From contig NZ_CP064655.1 of assembly GCF_018141525.1 (NCBI RefSeq), positions 3,306,275 through 3,370,274 on the forward strand: a DNA stretch of 64,000 nt, in the 5' to 3' direction. A program made the position numbers and the translations under genes. The notes beneath the pieces were generated by a model, which made no database searches, was not told the origin of the DNA, and was given only the letters and a program-made list of their open reading frames with translations. Shown here one piece after another: positions 7,291-16,430 of this stretch (positions are counted from its first letter, which is position 1; every line of letters begins with the position of its first letter). This stretch comes from Miltoncostaea marina (GTDB lineage Bacteria; Actinomycetota; Thermoleophilia; Miltoncostaeales; Miltoncostaeaceae).

Positions 7291-7575
7291 GTGGCGACCG
7301 CGACACCGCGCCGCCCGAGCACCGATCAGCTGATCGTCCGCCTCCGGCGGGCCGAGGGCCAGCTGCGGGGCGTCCAGCGGATGCTGGAGGAGGGCTCCGA
7401 GACGCAGAAGGTCCTCACCCAGCTGGCCGCCGTCACGGCGGCCATCGACCAGGTGGGGCTCCACCTGATCTCCGAGCGCCTCCGGACGTGCGTCGCGGAC
7501 GGGGAGGATGGCTGCGCCGAGTCGTTCGAGGAGGCGATGGCCACCCTGCTGCGCTTCGCGTCGATGGGGCGGTAG
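7291..7575 (+). CDS. CsoR/RcnR-family (DUF156) repressor with altered sensor site
   Basis: A 94-residue all-helical regulator with the family signature RLRRAEGQLRGVQRML and the VLTQLAAVTAA helix. In copper-sensing CsoR the ligands are Cys-x24-His-x3-Cys. Here the same spacing gives Thr38, Arg63 and Cys67: only the last ligand remains, so metal binding as in CsoR is unlikely. A second cysteine, Cys75, makes a Cys67-x7-Cys75 pair that could form a disulfide or polysulfide link. The start GTG lies ten bases after the zinc-ribbon gene. It probably represses its own trxB-trxA operon through the ATACCC/GGGTAT palindrome. Confidence 0.88.
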   Translation: MATATPRRPSTDQLIVRLRRAEGQLRGVQRMLEEGSETQKVLTQLAAVTAAIDQVGLHLISERLRTCVADGEDGCAESFEEAMATLLRFASMGR

Positions 7576-7788
7576 CAGCCGCAGGGGGACGGCCGGTCGG
7601 TCGCGCCGCGCGCTCCGGCCGGGGCGCGGCCGCGCGCCAGCCGCCCACCACCCGGCGGCGCGCGCCGCCGGCCGTCCCGATGGTCACGCCGCCCCGGGCG
7701 GCGGACCGGACGCCGCGGAGCACGCGCCCCGCGCGGCGTCCCGTCCAGCGCCGCGCGCCCGCGGCGCGCCGGCCCGATCGCGCGCGCA

Positions 7789-8214
7789 TCACAGCGCCGC
7801 CACCCGGACCGACGTGCCGTCGCGGCCGGCGCGCTCGAGCGCGCTCTGGCGCAGCGCCTGGCAGACGCTGAGGGCGACCCGGTAGCCGGCGTCGGACTCG
7901 GCGCCGGTCATCACCATCGTGCCCGCCGGGCGGCCCGAGAGGGCGCGCACCAGCCGGCGCGGGGCGTCGGAGACGATCATCAGCGGCCGCTCGTCGGCCT
8001 GCAGGGCCTCGGTGACCCCGCGCCAGTCGGCCGACTCGTCGCGCAGGTCGACCATCACGATGTCGCCGGCGGCCGGCGGGATGCGGTGGGGGCGCGCCTC
8101 GGCGGCCATCACCACGTAGCCCAGGCGGGTGAGCGTCTGCTCGAGGGCGGAGCGCCCGGCCCCCTCGGGCCCGAGAACCAGGATCTGCATCGGCTGCATT
8201 TCAGGGAACCCCAT
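7789..8214 (-). CDS. Receiver-like domain protein of unknown function
   Basis: A 141-residue single-domain protein with the alternating strand/helix pattern of a CheY-like fold: ILVLGPEGAGRSALEQTLTRLGYVVMAAEA, then IVMVDLRDES, then PLMIVSDAP. The first acidic pair is missing and the phosphoryl-acceptor position is Asp in VDLRD, so phosphorylation is doubtful. Three in-frame ATGs (codons 1, 6 and 9) are possible starts; the last gives the cleanest receiver N-terminus (MQILVLG). No kinase is adjacent. The 213 bases downstream (7576-7788) hold no gene that I can support. Confidence 0.6.
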   Translation of the reverse strand: MGFPEMQPMQILVLGPEGAGRSALEQTLTRLGYVVMAAEARPHRIPPAAGDIVMVDLRDESADWRGVTEALQADERPLMIVSDAPRRLVRALSGRPAGTMVMTGAESDAGYRVALSVCQALRQSALERAGRDGTSVRVAAL

Positions 8215-8307
8215 CTGTCGCGAAAGGTGGTGCGCCGGCGCGGGACGCGCGCGGCGCGGGACGCGATGCCCCGGTCCCGAGGCGCACCTCGGCGGGGCGG
8301 GGGTCGC

Positions 8308-9363
8308 TCAGCCGGGCCTGCAGACCGCCGTGCCGTGGCCGGTGGAGTGGCGCAGCAGGCCGAGCGCCACCACGCGCTCGGACAGGCGGGGGCGCGGCGC
8401 GTAGAGCGCCGCGCTCAGCATGCCGACCAGCACGATCAGCAGCAGGGTGGTCGGGGGCGTGCCCGAGCCGGGCAGCACGTAGCCGGCCAGCACCGCCAGC
8501 AGGCTGGCGTTGCCGGCGTCGCCGACGGGCGCCACCAGGCGCGGGCCGGCGAGGGCGTCGGGGTCGAGGTCAGCCGCGGCGGCCTGTGCGACGGCCGTGG
8601 CCGGCGGCGGCTCGACGGCCTCGGCCGGGGTGGCGCCGAAGGCGGAGTCGATGCCGAACGGGGCCCGCGCCTCGCCCGCGAAGGACGGCGCGGCGGCGGG
8701 CGGCTCGGACGGCTCCGCGAGCGCCGCAAGCGGCTCGACGACGCCCGTGGCGGGCGCCGTGGGCCGGCCGAGCGCCGGCGAGATGACGTCCTTCGACGGC
8801 GGGGCGGCGACGGCCGGCGTCACCGGCTCCTGCGGCTGCGCGAGCGGCAGCTCGACGCGGACGACCGGGGCGGCGGGTGGCGTCGGGTCGATGCGCACCG
8901 GCACGACCACGACCGGCGGCGCGGGCGGCGCGCCCGGCACCGGGACGGCGTCGGGCAGCACGGGCGCCTCGACCGGCTCCTGCGCGGCCGGCGGGATCAC
9001 GGGGACCTCGACCGGCGTCGGCGCGGGGGCCGGCGTGCTCGGCACGGGCGCCGGGGCGGGCCGGTCGGCGGCCGGCGGGGCCGGCGGCTCGGCGGGCGCC
9101 GGCTGCTCGGCGGCCGGCGGAGCCGGCGCCGGCTCGGCCGGCTCGGCCGGGGCCGGCTCGGGCTGGGCGGCCTGCGGCTCGTCGGCCGGCTCGGCCGGGG
9201 CCGGGGCGGGGGTCGCCTCCTGCACCGTCGGGTCGGCCGGCGGCGCCTCGGTCTGGGCGGCGGCGACGGCCGGCACGAGCAGGGCGACCACGAGCACGGC
9301 GAGGAGCGCCCGGACGATGGCCGGGACGCGCTCGATCGCGGTGATGGTCTGCCGGGCCGTCAT
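8308..9363 (-). CDS. Secreted Pro/Ala-rich protein with C-terminal membrane anchor
   Basis: A 351-residue protein. Residues 1-36 look like a signal peptide (basic start, hydrophobic core ALLAVLVVALLVPAVA, then AAAQ). Residues 40-190 are a low-complexity Pro/Ala/Glu stretch likely to be extended. A hydrophobic segment (SLLAVLAGYVLPGSG...TLLLIVLVGMLSAALY) near residue 300 is followed by a short basic tail. This is the build of a surface stalk held in the membrane. No enzymatic domain is seen. It lies beside the penicillin-binding protein region, whose own tail is also Pro/Ala rich. Confidence 0.65.
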   Translation of the reverse strand: MTARQTITAIERVPAIVRALLAVLVVALLVPAVAAAQTEAPPADPTVQEATPAPAPAEPADEPQAAQPEPAPAEPAEPAPAPPAAEQPAPAEPPAPPAADRPAPAPVPSTPAPAPTPVEVPVIPPAAQEPVEAPVLPDAVPVPGAPPAPPVVVVPVRIDPTPPAAPVVRVELPLAQPQEPVTPAVAAPPSKDVISPALGRPTAPATGVVEPLAALAEPSEPPAAAPSFAGEARAPFGIDSAFGATPAEAVEPPPATAVAQAAAADLDPDALAGPRLVAPVGDAGNASLLAVLAGYVLPGSGTPPTTLLLIVLVGMLSAALYAPRPRLSERVVALGLLRHSTGHGTAVCRPG

Positions 9364-9447
9364 GCGGATGTCGCCACTCGCTCCAGGGGTCGCTGCGGAA
9401 ACCGTCTCCGGGCGCGCTGAACATACACCGAACCCGGCCCGCGAGCA

Positions 9448-10140
9448 CTACCCCCCGGGCACCCGTTTCCGCATGTCGTCGCCGAGGACCATGCGGGCGA
9501 GGTCCACGAGGCTCGTCACGCGCGGGCACGGGCCGCCCGCGCCGCCCGCGCCGCGGTCGATCAGCACCGCCCGCAGGCCCGCGCTGCGGGCGCCCAGGCA
9601 GTCCTTCGCGGGCAGGTCGCCGCAGTGCAGCGCGCGGCCCGCGGGCACGCCGAGGCGCGCCAGCGCGACGTGGAAGATCGCCGGGTCGGGCTTGGCGACG
9701 CCGGCGGTGGCGCTCGCGACGACCGCGTCGAAGCGGTCGGCCACGCCGAGGTGCGCGAGCACCTCCTCGAGGCCGTGGTCCCAGTTGCTCACCACCGCCA
9801 GCGCGACCCCCGCGCCCCGGAGGGCGTCCAGGGCCGGCAGGGCGTCCGGGAAGAGCCGGAAGCGCAGGCTGTCCACCAGGAGCTCGGCGGTGCGCGCCGG
9901 CGCGGGGGCGCGGCCGCCCAGCGCGGCGGCGAGCACCTCCGCGCACTCGAGGCGCAGCGCGGCCAGCGACGGCGCGTCGCGGCCCAGGTCCATGTGGCGC
10001 CGATAGTGGCGAACCTCCGCGGCGAGCGCCTCGGCCACGGCGCCCTCGTCGTGGTGGTGGCCCTCGCGCGCGAGCGCGGCGCGCAGGCGCGGCACGGGGG
10101 CCTCCAGCTCGACGAGGGTGCCGTGCGCGTCGAGGAGCAC
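9448..10140 (-). CDS. HAD-superfamily hydrolase
   Basis: A 230-residue haloacid-dehalogenase-type phosphatase. Motif I is LLDAHGTL (Asp nucleophile; the usual second Asp of DxD is His, as DAHGT), motif II is VVSNWD, motif III Lys lies in GVAKPDPAIF, and motif IV is HCGDLPAKD. The Asp-to-His change at the acid/base position could lower phosphatase activity or indicate a non-phosphatase member. No ATG precedes the first strand; GTG at 10138-10140 starts directly on it. The gene is divergent from the membrane protein at 10210. Confidence 0.82.
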   Translation of the reverse strand: MLLDAHGTLVELEAPVPRLRAALAREGHHHDEGAVAEALAAEVRHYRRHMDLGRDAPSLAALRLECAEVLAAALGGRAPAPARTAELLVDSLRFRLFPDALPALDALRGAGVALAVVSNWDHGLEEVLAHLGVADRFDAVVASATAGVAKPDPAIFHVALARLGVPAGRALHCGDLPAKDCLGARSAGLRAVLIDRGAGGAGGPCPRVTSLVDLARMVLGDDMRKRVPGG

Positions 10141-10188
10141 CGCCTCCGGCGGCCGACCGTCGCGCTCGGGATGGGATCTGCGAGGGGC

Positions 10189-10194
10189 TATGAT
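10189..10194 (+). promoter_or_regulatory. Putative -10 box for the pre-PBP gene
   Basis: TATGAT, a 5 of 6 match to TATAAT, just upstream of the GTG codons at 10198 and 10210. It would start transcription near 10201, so the message for the membrane protein and the penicillin-binding protein is leaderless or nearly so. It lies inside the divergent region with the HAD gene. Confidence 0.4.
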
Positions 10195-10209
10195 GCGGTG
10201 CTCGTCTCG

Positions 10210-10707
10210 GTGCAGGGGGTGCGCGGCATCGTCGGATCCCGCGGGCGGGTCGCACTCGCGGTCGCCCTCGTCATCATGCTCGTCGTGCTCGTCGCCCCGG
10301 CATTCGTGGCGGGGCGCTACTCGGACGGTCCCGGCGGGGCGGAGGTGGGCGGTGCCAGGCTCGATCAGGGATGGGCGTTCCTCTATCACGCCGTGCGCCT
10401 CTCCCGCGGCGCGGAGCTGGGCTCCGCCGACCTGGCGCTCGTCCGCGCCCGCGGCACCTGGGCGGGCGCGCCCGCCGTCGCCGAGGACGTGGAGCTCGTG
10501 TACTCGGACGGCGCCTTCACCGTGCCCGTCCCGCCCGGCGGCACGCCGCCGGCGCCCGATGACCGGGTGGCCGAGCCGCGCTCGCGCCTGGGCTGGGTGG
10601 TCCACGGGCGCGTGGGCACGGGGCCGCGCCAGATGATCGGCCTCATCGACTACGCCTCGGGCCGGGTGGCCTGGGACATCCGCCCGCTGCCGGAGGGCGG
10701 CGCATGA
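10210..10707 (+). CDS. Single-pass membrane protein upstream of the PBP
   Basis: About 165 residues: a short cytoplasmic start, one hydrophobic helix (VALAVALVIMLVVLVAPAFVAG) and an exported domain of about 120 residues with a LIDYASGRVAWDIRPLP end. No family is recognised. The start is uncertain: GTG at 10198, 10210 and 10219 are all possible, as is ATG at 10171, though the TATGAT box makes the last unlikely. Its stop overlaps the penicillin-binding protein start (ATGA), so the two are coupled and may work together in wall synthesis. Confidence 0.6.
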   Translation: MQGVRGIVGSRGRVALAVALVIMLVVLVAPAFVAGRYSDGPGGAEVGGARLDQGWAFLYHAVRLSRGAELGSADLALVRARGTWAGAPAVAEDVELVYSDGAFTVPVPPGGTPPAPDDRVAEPRSRLGWVVHGRVGTGPRQMIGLIDYASGRVAWDIRPLPEGGA

Positions 10708-12938
10708 GCGACCTGCGTCGCCGGCGCCTGGGTCGCCGGCGCCGCGCGCGGCGTCGGCGGACGAACCTCCTGCTGATCGTGGCGGGCGTCCTCGCCGCGG
10801 TCGTGGGGGGCGCCGTGCTGGCGTCCGCGCTGGCGGTGCACTCGGTGGGCGAGGCCCTCGCGGAGGAGAAGCCCAAGGAGATCCGCCTCGGGCAGAACAC
10901 GCGCATCTACGACAAGAACGGCCGGCTGCTCGGCATCGTCGCGGGCGAGACGAACCGCACGCTGGTGCCGGCGAAGCGCATCCCGCAGGTGCTGAAGGAC
11001 GCGACCGTCGCCATCGAGGACAAGCGCTTCTACTCGCACGACGGCGTCGACTACTACCGGCTGATCGGCGCCGGCCTGCGCGACCTGCAGAGCGGCGCGG
11101 CGCGCCAGGGCGGCTCCACGATCACGATGCAGCTCGTCAAGAACCTCTACAACCCGGAGGGCGGCGGGCGCACCGCCTCGCTGGAGACCAAGATCACGGA
11201 GGCGTACCTGGCCTTCCGGTACGAGGACCGGTTCACGAAGGAGCAGATCCTCACCCGGTACCTCAACAGCGTCTTCTACGGCCAGAACGCCATCGGCGTG
11301 CAGGCCGCCTCGCTGACGTTCTTCGACCGGGACGTGCAGGACCTCACCCTCCCCCAGGCCGCGCTGCTCGCCGGCCTGCCGCAGGCGCCGAGCGCCTACA
11401 ACCCGTTCGCCAACCCCGAGGCGGCCAAGGCGCGGCGCAACCTCGTGCTCGACTCGATGGCGGACCAGGGCTACATCGATCGGGGGCGCGCCGAGCAGGC
11501 CAAGCGGGCCGGCCTCGGGCTGAAGCGCGGCAGGGCCTACCGGCGCAAGCGTGAGGAGTACTTCTTCGAGTACGTGCGCCAGCTCCTGATCGACCGCTAC
11601 GGCGAGAAGGAGGTCCAGCTCGGCGGCTTCAAGGTCTACACGACGATCGACCCGGCCCTGCAGGCGGCCGCGCGACGGTCGATCCGCGAGCAGCTGCCCT
11701 ACGACGACGACCCCGCCTCGGCGGTGGTCACGGTCGACTCGAAGAAGGGCTACATCCGGGCCATGGCCTCGAGCGAGCGGTTCACCGACAATCAGTTCAA
11801 CTTCGCCACCCAGGCCGAGCGCCAGCCCGGCTCGACCTTCAAGACCTTCGTGCTCACGGAGGCCATCCGGCAGGGCATCAACCCCTACACGACCCTCTAC
11901 GGCAGCCGGCGGCTGAACTTCACCCACGAGAAGTGGGGCCCGATCGACGTGTCGACCTACTCGGACTCGTACCGCGGCGCGATCCCGATCGCCTCGGCCA
12001 CGCTCTCGTCCGACAACTCCGTGTACCAGCAGCTCACCATCGACGTGGGCCCGGAGAAGGTCATCCGCACGGCGTACGAGATGGGCGTCTCGAAGGCCCG
12101 CGACCTGCCGGTGGTCGCCTCCATCGGCCTCGGCGCCGGCGAGGTGACCCCGCTCGACATGGCGGCCGCCTACGCGCCGCTGTCGAACGGCGGCTACCGG
12201 GTGGCGCCGATCGCGATCTCGCGCATCGAGCGGCCCAACGGCACGGTCGACCGCTTCACGCCGAGGCGGTGGAAGGTCTTCGAGGACGGCGTCGCCTACG
12301 AGGTGACCCGCATCCTCCAGAACAACATGACCTCCGGCACCGGCACGGCGGCGCAGATCGGCGTGCCGGCGGCCGGCAAGACGGGCACGACCGACGACTT
12401 CGGCGACGCCTGGTTCGTCGGCTACACGCCCGAGTACTCCACCGCCGTCTGGGTCGGCTACCCCAACTCCGAGGGGCCGAAGCGCTACATGACCAGCGTC
12501 CACGGCATCGCCGTTGCCGGCGGCACGTTCCCGGCGCGCATCTGGGGCGCGTACATGGGCGAGCTGATCGAGCGGCTGGGCGAGTCGGGCTCGTTCCCGC
12601 TGCCCGAGGAGCCGGTCGAGTGGTCGCCGTTCTCGAGCAGCTTCACCCGGGCCGCGGGCGAGGCCGACCGCGAGCGCTCGGCCGCGAGCGCCGCGTCGAC
12701 GGAGGCCACCGAGTCGACCGGCTCGGGCTCGACGGCGGCGACCGCGCCGCGGGCCCCTGAGGCGCCGGCCGCCCCGGAGCCCCCGACCCCGCCGGCGCCC
12801 GCGCCGGCGCCCGCCCCCGCGCCGACCCCGGCGCCGGCCCCCGCCCCGGCGCCCGCGCCGGCGCCGCCCGCCAGCCCGCCCCCGCCCGCGCCGGGCCCGG
12901 CCCCGCCCCCGCCGGCGGCCCCGCCGCCGACCCCCTAG
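10704..12938 (+). CDS. Class A penicillin-binding protein (GT51 + transpeptidase)
   Basis: A 744-residue bifunctional peptidoglycan synthase. After a basic start and one membrane helix, the glycosyltransferase domain shows EDKRFYSHDGV (catalytic Glu105) and QGGSTITMQLVKN. The transpeptidase domain has SxxK as STFK (Ser377-Lys380), SDN (436-438) and KTGTT (from Lys559). The last ~90 residues are a Ser/Thr then Pro/Ala-Pro repeat tail, typical of actinobacterial PBPs and probably wall-spanning. It acts on lipid II outside the membrane. The start overlaps the preceding membrane protein gene. Confidence 0.96.
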   Translation: MSDLRRRRLGRRRRARRRRTNLLLIVAGVLAAVVGGAVLASALAVHSVGEALAEEKPKEIRLGQNTRIYDKNGRLLGIVAGETNRTLVPAKRIPQVLKDATVAIEDKRFYSHDGVDYYRLIGAGLRDLQSGAARQGGSTITMQLVKNLYNPEGGGRTASLETKITEAYLAFRYEDRFTKEQILTRYLNSVFYGQNAIGVQAASLTFFDRDVQDLTLPQAALLAGLPQAPSAYNPFANPEAAKARRNLVLDSMADQGYIDRGRAEQAKRAGLGLKRGRAYRRKREEYFFEYVRQLLIDRYGEKEVQLGGFKVYTTIDPALQAAARRSIREQLPYDDDPASAVVTVDSKKGYIRAMASSERFTDNQFNFATQAERQPGSTFKTFVLTEAIRQGINPYTTLYGSRRLNFTHEKWGPIDVSTYSDSYRGAIPIASATLSSDNSVYQQLTIDVGPEKVIRTAYEMGVSKARDLPVVASIGLGAGEVTPLDMAAAYAPLSNGGYRVAPIAISRIERPNGTVDRFTPRRWKVFEDGVAYEVTRILQNNMTSGTGTAAQIGVPAAGKTGTTDDFGDAWFVGYTPEYSTAVWVGYPNSEGPKRYMTSVHGIAVAGGTFPARIWGAYMGELIERLGESGSFPLPEEPVEWSPFSSSFTRAAGEADRERSAASAASTEATESTGSGSTAATAPRAPEAPAAPEPPTPPAPAPAPAPAPTPAPAPAPAPAPAPPASPPPPAPGPAPPPPAAPPPTP

Positions 12939-12942
12939 CGGC

Positions 12943-14676
12943 ATGGGCTCCCCGAGGACGGCGACGCGGTGGCTCGGGTGGCTCGCCTCGTCGGCGCCGG
13001 CCCGCGCGCGCCGCGGCGCCCGCCTGGTCGCGCGGCCCGTGGGCGCCGCGGCGACGGCCGCCGTGCTCGCGACCGTGCTGGTGCTGGTCGGGCCGCCGGG
13101 CGGCGACGCCGCGGCCCACCTCTACCTGACCCAGTCCTGGCGCGAGCACGGCTGGGAGCTCTGGGACAACTTCTGGTACTCGGGCCGCTACGCCCAGATC
13201 AACTACAGCCTGCTCTTCTATCCGCTCGCCGCCCTGCTCACCCAGGGCGTGGTCGTGGTCGGGGCGTGCGCCGCCGCCGCCGGGGGCTTCGCCGCCCTGC
13301 TGCGGCGCCGCTGGCCCGCGATCGCCCTGGGCCCGGCGGCGGCGTTCGGCCTGCTGGTGCCCCTCGCCGTGGTCGCGGGGACGTACCCCTTCCTGCTCGG
13401 GCTGGCGGTGGCGCTGTGGGGCCTCGTGGCGCTGGACCGCGGACGCCCGCTGACCGCCCTGGCGGCGGTGCTGGTGACGGCGCTCGCCCACCCGCTGGCG
13501 CTCGCCTTCCTGCTCATCGCGCTGTGCGCCGTCGCGGCGTCCACCCGCGGCTGGTGGCGGCGGCCGCGTCCGCTCGCCCTCGCCGCGGGCACCGCGGTCG
13601 TGGCCGGCGCCCAGGCGCTGCTGCTGCGCGGCTTCTCGAGCGGCGACGCCGAGTACCCCTTCGACCCCAAGGACGCGATCGCCATCGCCGGCTTCTGCGC
13701 CGCCGGGCTGCTGCTGACCCGCGGCCTCGCCGACCAGCGCGCCCTGCGGGCGCTGTTCGTGGGCTACGGGCTGCTCGGCGCCGCGGCGTTCGCCGTCTCC
13801 TCCCCGCTCGGCGGCAACGCGGTGCGCCTGACCCTGCTGATGGGGCTGCCCCTGCTGCTGCTGCCGCTCGCCGCCCGGGGCTTCCGGCCCCGCGGGATCG
13901 CCGTCGCGTGCCTCGCGGGCATGCTCCTGTGGCAGTCGCTGCCGGCGGTGGCCGGGTGGCGCACGGCCGCCGAGTCGCGCGCGCAGCAGGAGCGCTTCTG
14001 GTACCCGGTGATCGCGTTCATGGAGGAGCACGGCGACCCGGACCACCGCGCCCACGTGGTGGCCACCGCCGACAACTGGGAGGCGTACTGGCTCGCCCGG
14101 CGCGACGTGCCGCTGGCGCGCGGCTGGTTCCGCCAGGACGACTTCCCCGCCAACGCCGTGCTGTACGGCGAGCTGACCCCGCGCGGGTACACGGCCTGGC
14201 TGCGCCGCACCGGCGTGCGCTACGTGTTCCTGCCCGACGACCCGCTCGACTACAGCGCGGTGAAGGAAGCCGACCTGCTGCGGTCCGGCCGTTCCGGCCT
14301 GCGGCTCGTGCGGCGGACGGGCGGCTGGACGGTCTTCGAGCTGCCCCGGGCGACGCCCATCGCCACCCCCGCGGACGGCATCTCGGTGCTCGCGCTCACC
14401 TCGAGCGCCGTGACCCTGCGGGTGGAGCGACCGGGCACCTACCGGCTGCGCCTGCGCTACACGCCGTACTGGCGGGTCGAGCGCGGCGTGGCCTGCGCCG
14501 CGCCGCGCGAGCCGTGGGGCACGGAGCTGCGCGTCACGAGCCCGGGCGTGGTGCGGCTGTCGTTCGACGTGCGGCTCGGCACCTTCGTCGGCGCCGTGCT
14601 CGGCAGCGGGGGCGGGTGCGCGACCGCCGGCCTGGGGCCGGCCGCCGGCGCCGTGCACGACGCGTTGCGCCGGTGA
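12943..14676 (+). CDS. Large multi-pass membrane protein, glycosyltransferase-like
   Basis: A 577-residue protein with about ten hydrophobic helices followed by a soluble C-terminal domain of about 170 residues (from HRAHVVATADNWEAYW). After helix 1 comes a periplasmic loop with GGDAAAHLYLTQSWREHG, resembling the acidic first loop of GT-C glycosyltransferases and YfhO-like proteins. I infer a lipid-linked sugar transferase but see no specific signature. It begins four bases after the penicillin-binding protein and is probably in the same operon. Confidence 0.65.
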   Translation: MGSPRTATRWLGWLASSAPARARRGARLVARPVGAAATAAVLATVLVLVGPPGGDAAAHLYLTQSWREHGWELWDNFWYSGRYAQINYSLLFYPLAALLTQGVVVVGACAAAAGGFAALLRRRWPAIALGPAAAFGLLVPLAVVAGTYPFLLGLAVALWGLVALDRGRPLTALAAVLVTALAHPLALAFLLIALCAVAASTRGWWRRPRPLALAAGTAVVAGAQALLLRGFSSGDAEYPFDPKDAIAIAGFCAAGLLLTRGLADQRALRALFVGYGLLGAAAFAVSSPLGGNAVRLTLLMGLPLLLLPLAARGFRPRGIAVACLAGMLLWQSLPAVAGWRTAAESRAQQERFWYPVIAFMEEHGDPDHRAHVVATADNWEAYWLARRDVPLARGWFRQDDFPANAVLYGELTPRGYTAWLRRTGVRYVFLPDDPLDYSAVKEADLLRSGRSGLRLVRRTGGWTVFELPRATPIATPADGISVLALTSSAVTLRVERPGTYRLRLRYTPYWRVERGVACAAPREPWGTELRVTSPGVVRLSFDVRLGTFVGAVLGSGGGCATAGLGPAAGAVHDALRR

Positions 14677-14700
14677 GGGCCGCGGCGCGAGCGAATCGGT

Positions 14701-14706
14701 TAGGGT
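14701..14706 (+). promoter_or_regulatory. Putative -10 box of the FAD monooxygenase (leaderless)
   Basis: TAGGGT ends seven bases before the ATG at 14714, the distance expected for transcription starting on the start codon. Confidence 0.4.
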
Positions 14707-14713
14707 GCCGCCC

Positions 14714-15748
14714 ATGAAGGTCGTGATCGTCGGCGGCGGGATGGTCGGGATGACCCTCGCCCACCTCCTCCGCAAGCGCGGCGTCGAGCCCACGGTCGTG
14801 GAGCGCGCGCCGGCCGGGCACTACATCCCGCGCGGCTACATGCTCGGGTTCCAGGGCTACGAGGCGCTCCAGGAGATCGGCATCTTCGACGAGGTGCGGG
14901 ACGCCGGGCGCGCGATCGCGCCGCGCCCCGACCACGGGCCGGTCGCCGTGGCCGTGCGCTTCGGCGCGCTCATCGAGGCCCTGCAGCGCGACCTGCCGAT
15001 GGTCAACGACACGACGGTCACCGAGCTGCTGCGCGACGACGACGGCCGCGTGGTCGGCGTCGCCGCCGAGGGCCCCGACGGGCCGGTCACCTTCGAGTCG
15101 GACCTCGTGGTGGCCTGCGACGGCGCCGGCTCGCCCACCCGCGCGAAGGCCGGGCTCGAGGCCGAGATCGACCCGCTGCCCGAGGCCTCGCTGTCGTTCA
15201 TGAGCCCGAGCGTGGCCGACACCTCGTTCGCCATGGCCTACATGTCCGACGGCGGCCACATCGGGATGCTGTCGTGGGCCGAGGGATCGGCGGGCTGGCG
15301 CAGCTGCGAGCGCGTCGGCGCCGAGGCCGCGCTGGCGCCGGGCCTCGACGCCATCAAGGAGATGTGGGCGCGCCTGCTGCCGCCGTCGGCGTCGGCGATC
15401 GAGGGCGTCACCTCGCTCGACCAGATCCGCTACTCCGAGCCCGCCCTGCTGCGGTGCCCGCGCTGGTGGACCCCCGGGGTCGTGGTGATCGGCGACGCCG
15501 CCCACTTCTTCGGTCCCGAGACCGGCATCAGCTCGGCGATCGGGCTCGGCGACGCGGAGGCGCTGACCCAGGCGATCCTCCAGTACCCGGACGACCCGGA
15601 CGCGGCCTGCCGCAGCTACGAGACCTGGCGCGCGCCGGTGGTCCGCCCCTACGAGGCGAACGACCCGGGCCGTCACCGCATGCTGGTCGCCGACACGCGC
15701 CGGCCGCTGCCCGACGAGCGCTGGCCCCCGGAGGACGGGGCGGCCTGA
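14714..15748 (+). CDS. FAD-dependent monooxygenase
   Basis: A 344-residue flavoprotein of the p-hydroxybenzoate-hydroxylase group. The FAD-binding GGGMVGMTLAHLL opens the protein, VVACDGAGSPTR is the DG motif, and GDAAHFFGPETGISSAIGLGDA is the second FAD motif. The usual third-position Gly of GxGxxG is Met here. The ATG at 14714 gives the canonical N-terminus; the GTG three codons upstream overlaps the -10 box. No signal or membrane segment is seen. The substrate is unknown; neighbours give no pathway. Confidence 0.85.
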   Translation: MKVVIVGGGMVGMTLAHLLRKRGVEPTVVERAPAGHYIPRGYMLGFQGYEALQEIGIFDEVRDAGRAIAPRPDHGPVAVAVRFGALIEALQRDLPMVNDTTVTELLRDDDGRVVGVAAEGPDGPVTFESDLVVACDGAGSPTRAKAGLEAEIDPLPEASLSFMSPSVADTSFAMAYMSDGGHIGMLSWAEGSAGWRSCERVGAEAALAPGLDAIKEMWARLLPPSASAIEGVTSLDQIRYSEPALLRCPRWWTPGVVVIGDAAHFFGPETGISSAIGLGDAEALTQAILQYPDDPDAACRSYETWRAPVVRPYEANDPGRHRMLVADTRRPLPDERWPPEDGAA

Positions 15749-15848
15749 CGTCGTTCCGCCCGGGCCTTCCGGCGACGCGGGGGGCCCGCGCCGCGGCGAG
15801 GTGAGGCACGCCTCGGGCGCGCCGGCCACCCGCTTCACGGCGGCGAGC

Positions 15849-16430
15849 TGTAGTCACCCGGAGCGTTGTTGACGGATCCGGGTTGGCGCGGTGAGGACCC
15901 CCGGGGCTCTGTGGAGGTGCCTTAAGCCTTCCGGAGCCAAGGGGGTCCTCGTGTCCCACGCTAACGCCCGCCTCACCGTCCGCGGAAGACTGCTGGCCGT
16001 CGAACGGGTCGCGGCCGGCCACAAGCCGGCCGACGTCGCCTCCCAGCTCGGCTGCTCACGGGCCACGGTGTACAAGTGGCTGCGCCGGCACCGCGAAGAG
16101 GGCCTCGCCGGCCTGGTTGACCGCCCGAGCCGGCCGCATCGCTGCCCCCACCGCACGCCGGCCGCGATCGAGGCGCGCATCCTCGCGCGCCGGCGCGCCC
16201 ACCGCCGCGGCGCCGACTGGATCGCGGGCGAGCTCGGCATGTGCGCCTCGACGGTGGGGCGGGTCATCCGCAGGCACGCGATGCCGCTGCTGCGCGATCT
16301 GGACACCCTGACCGGCGCGCCGGTGCGCCGGGGGCCGATGAGCGCCCTGCGCTACGAGCGCGGGCGCCCGGGCGAGCTGGTGCACATCGACGTCAAGAAG
16401 CTCGGGCGGATCCCCGACGGGGGCGGCGAT
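15849..16430 (+). mobile_element. Truncated IS481-family element (left end kept)
   Basis: The left end TGTAGTCACCCGGAGCG begins at 15849, followed by a ~100-base leader and the 5' half of the transposase gene. Homology stops at about 16426-16432, where an IS110 fragment in the opposite direction begins. No right inverted repeat is seen. The element cannot move by itself. Confidence 0.7.
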
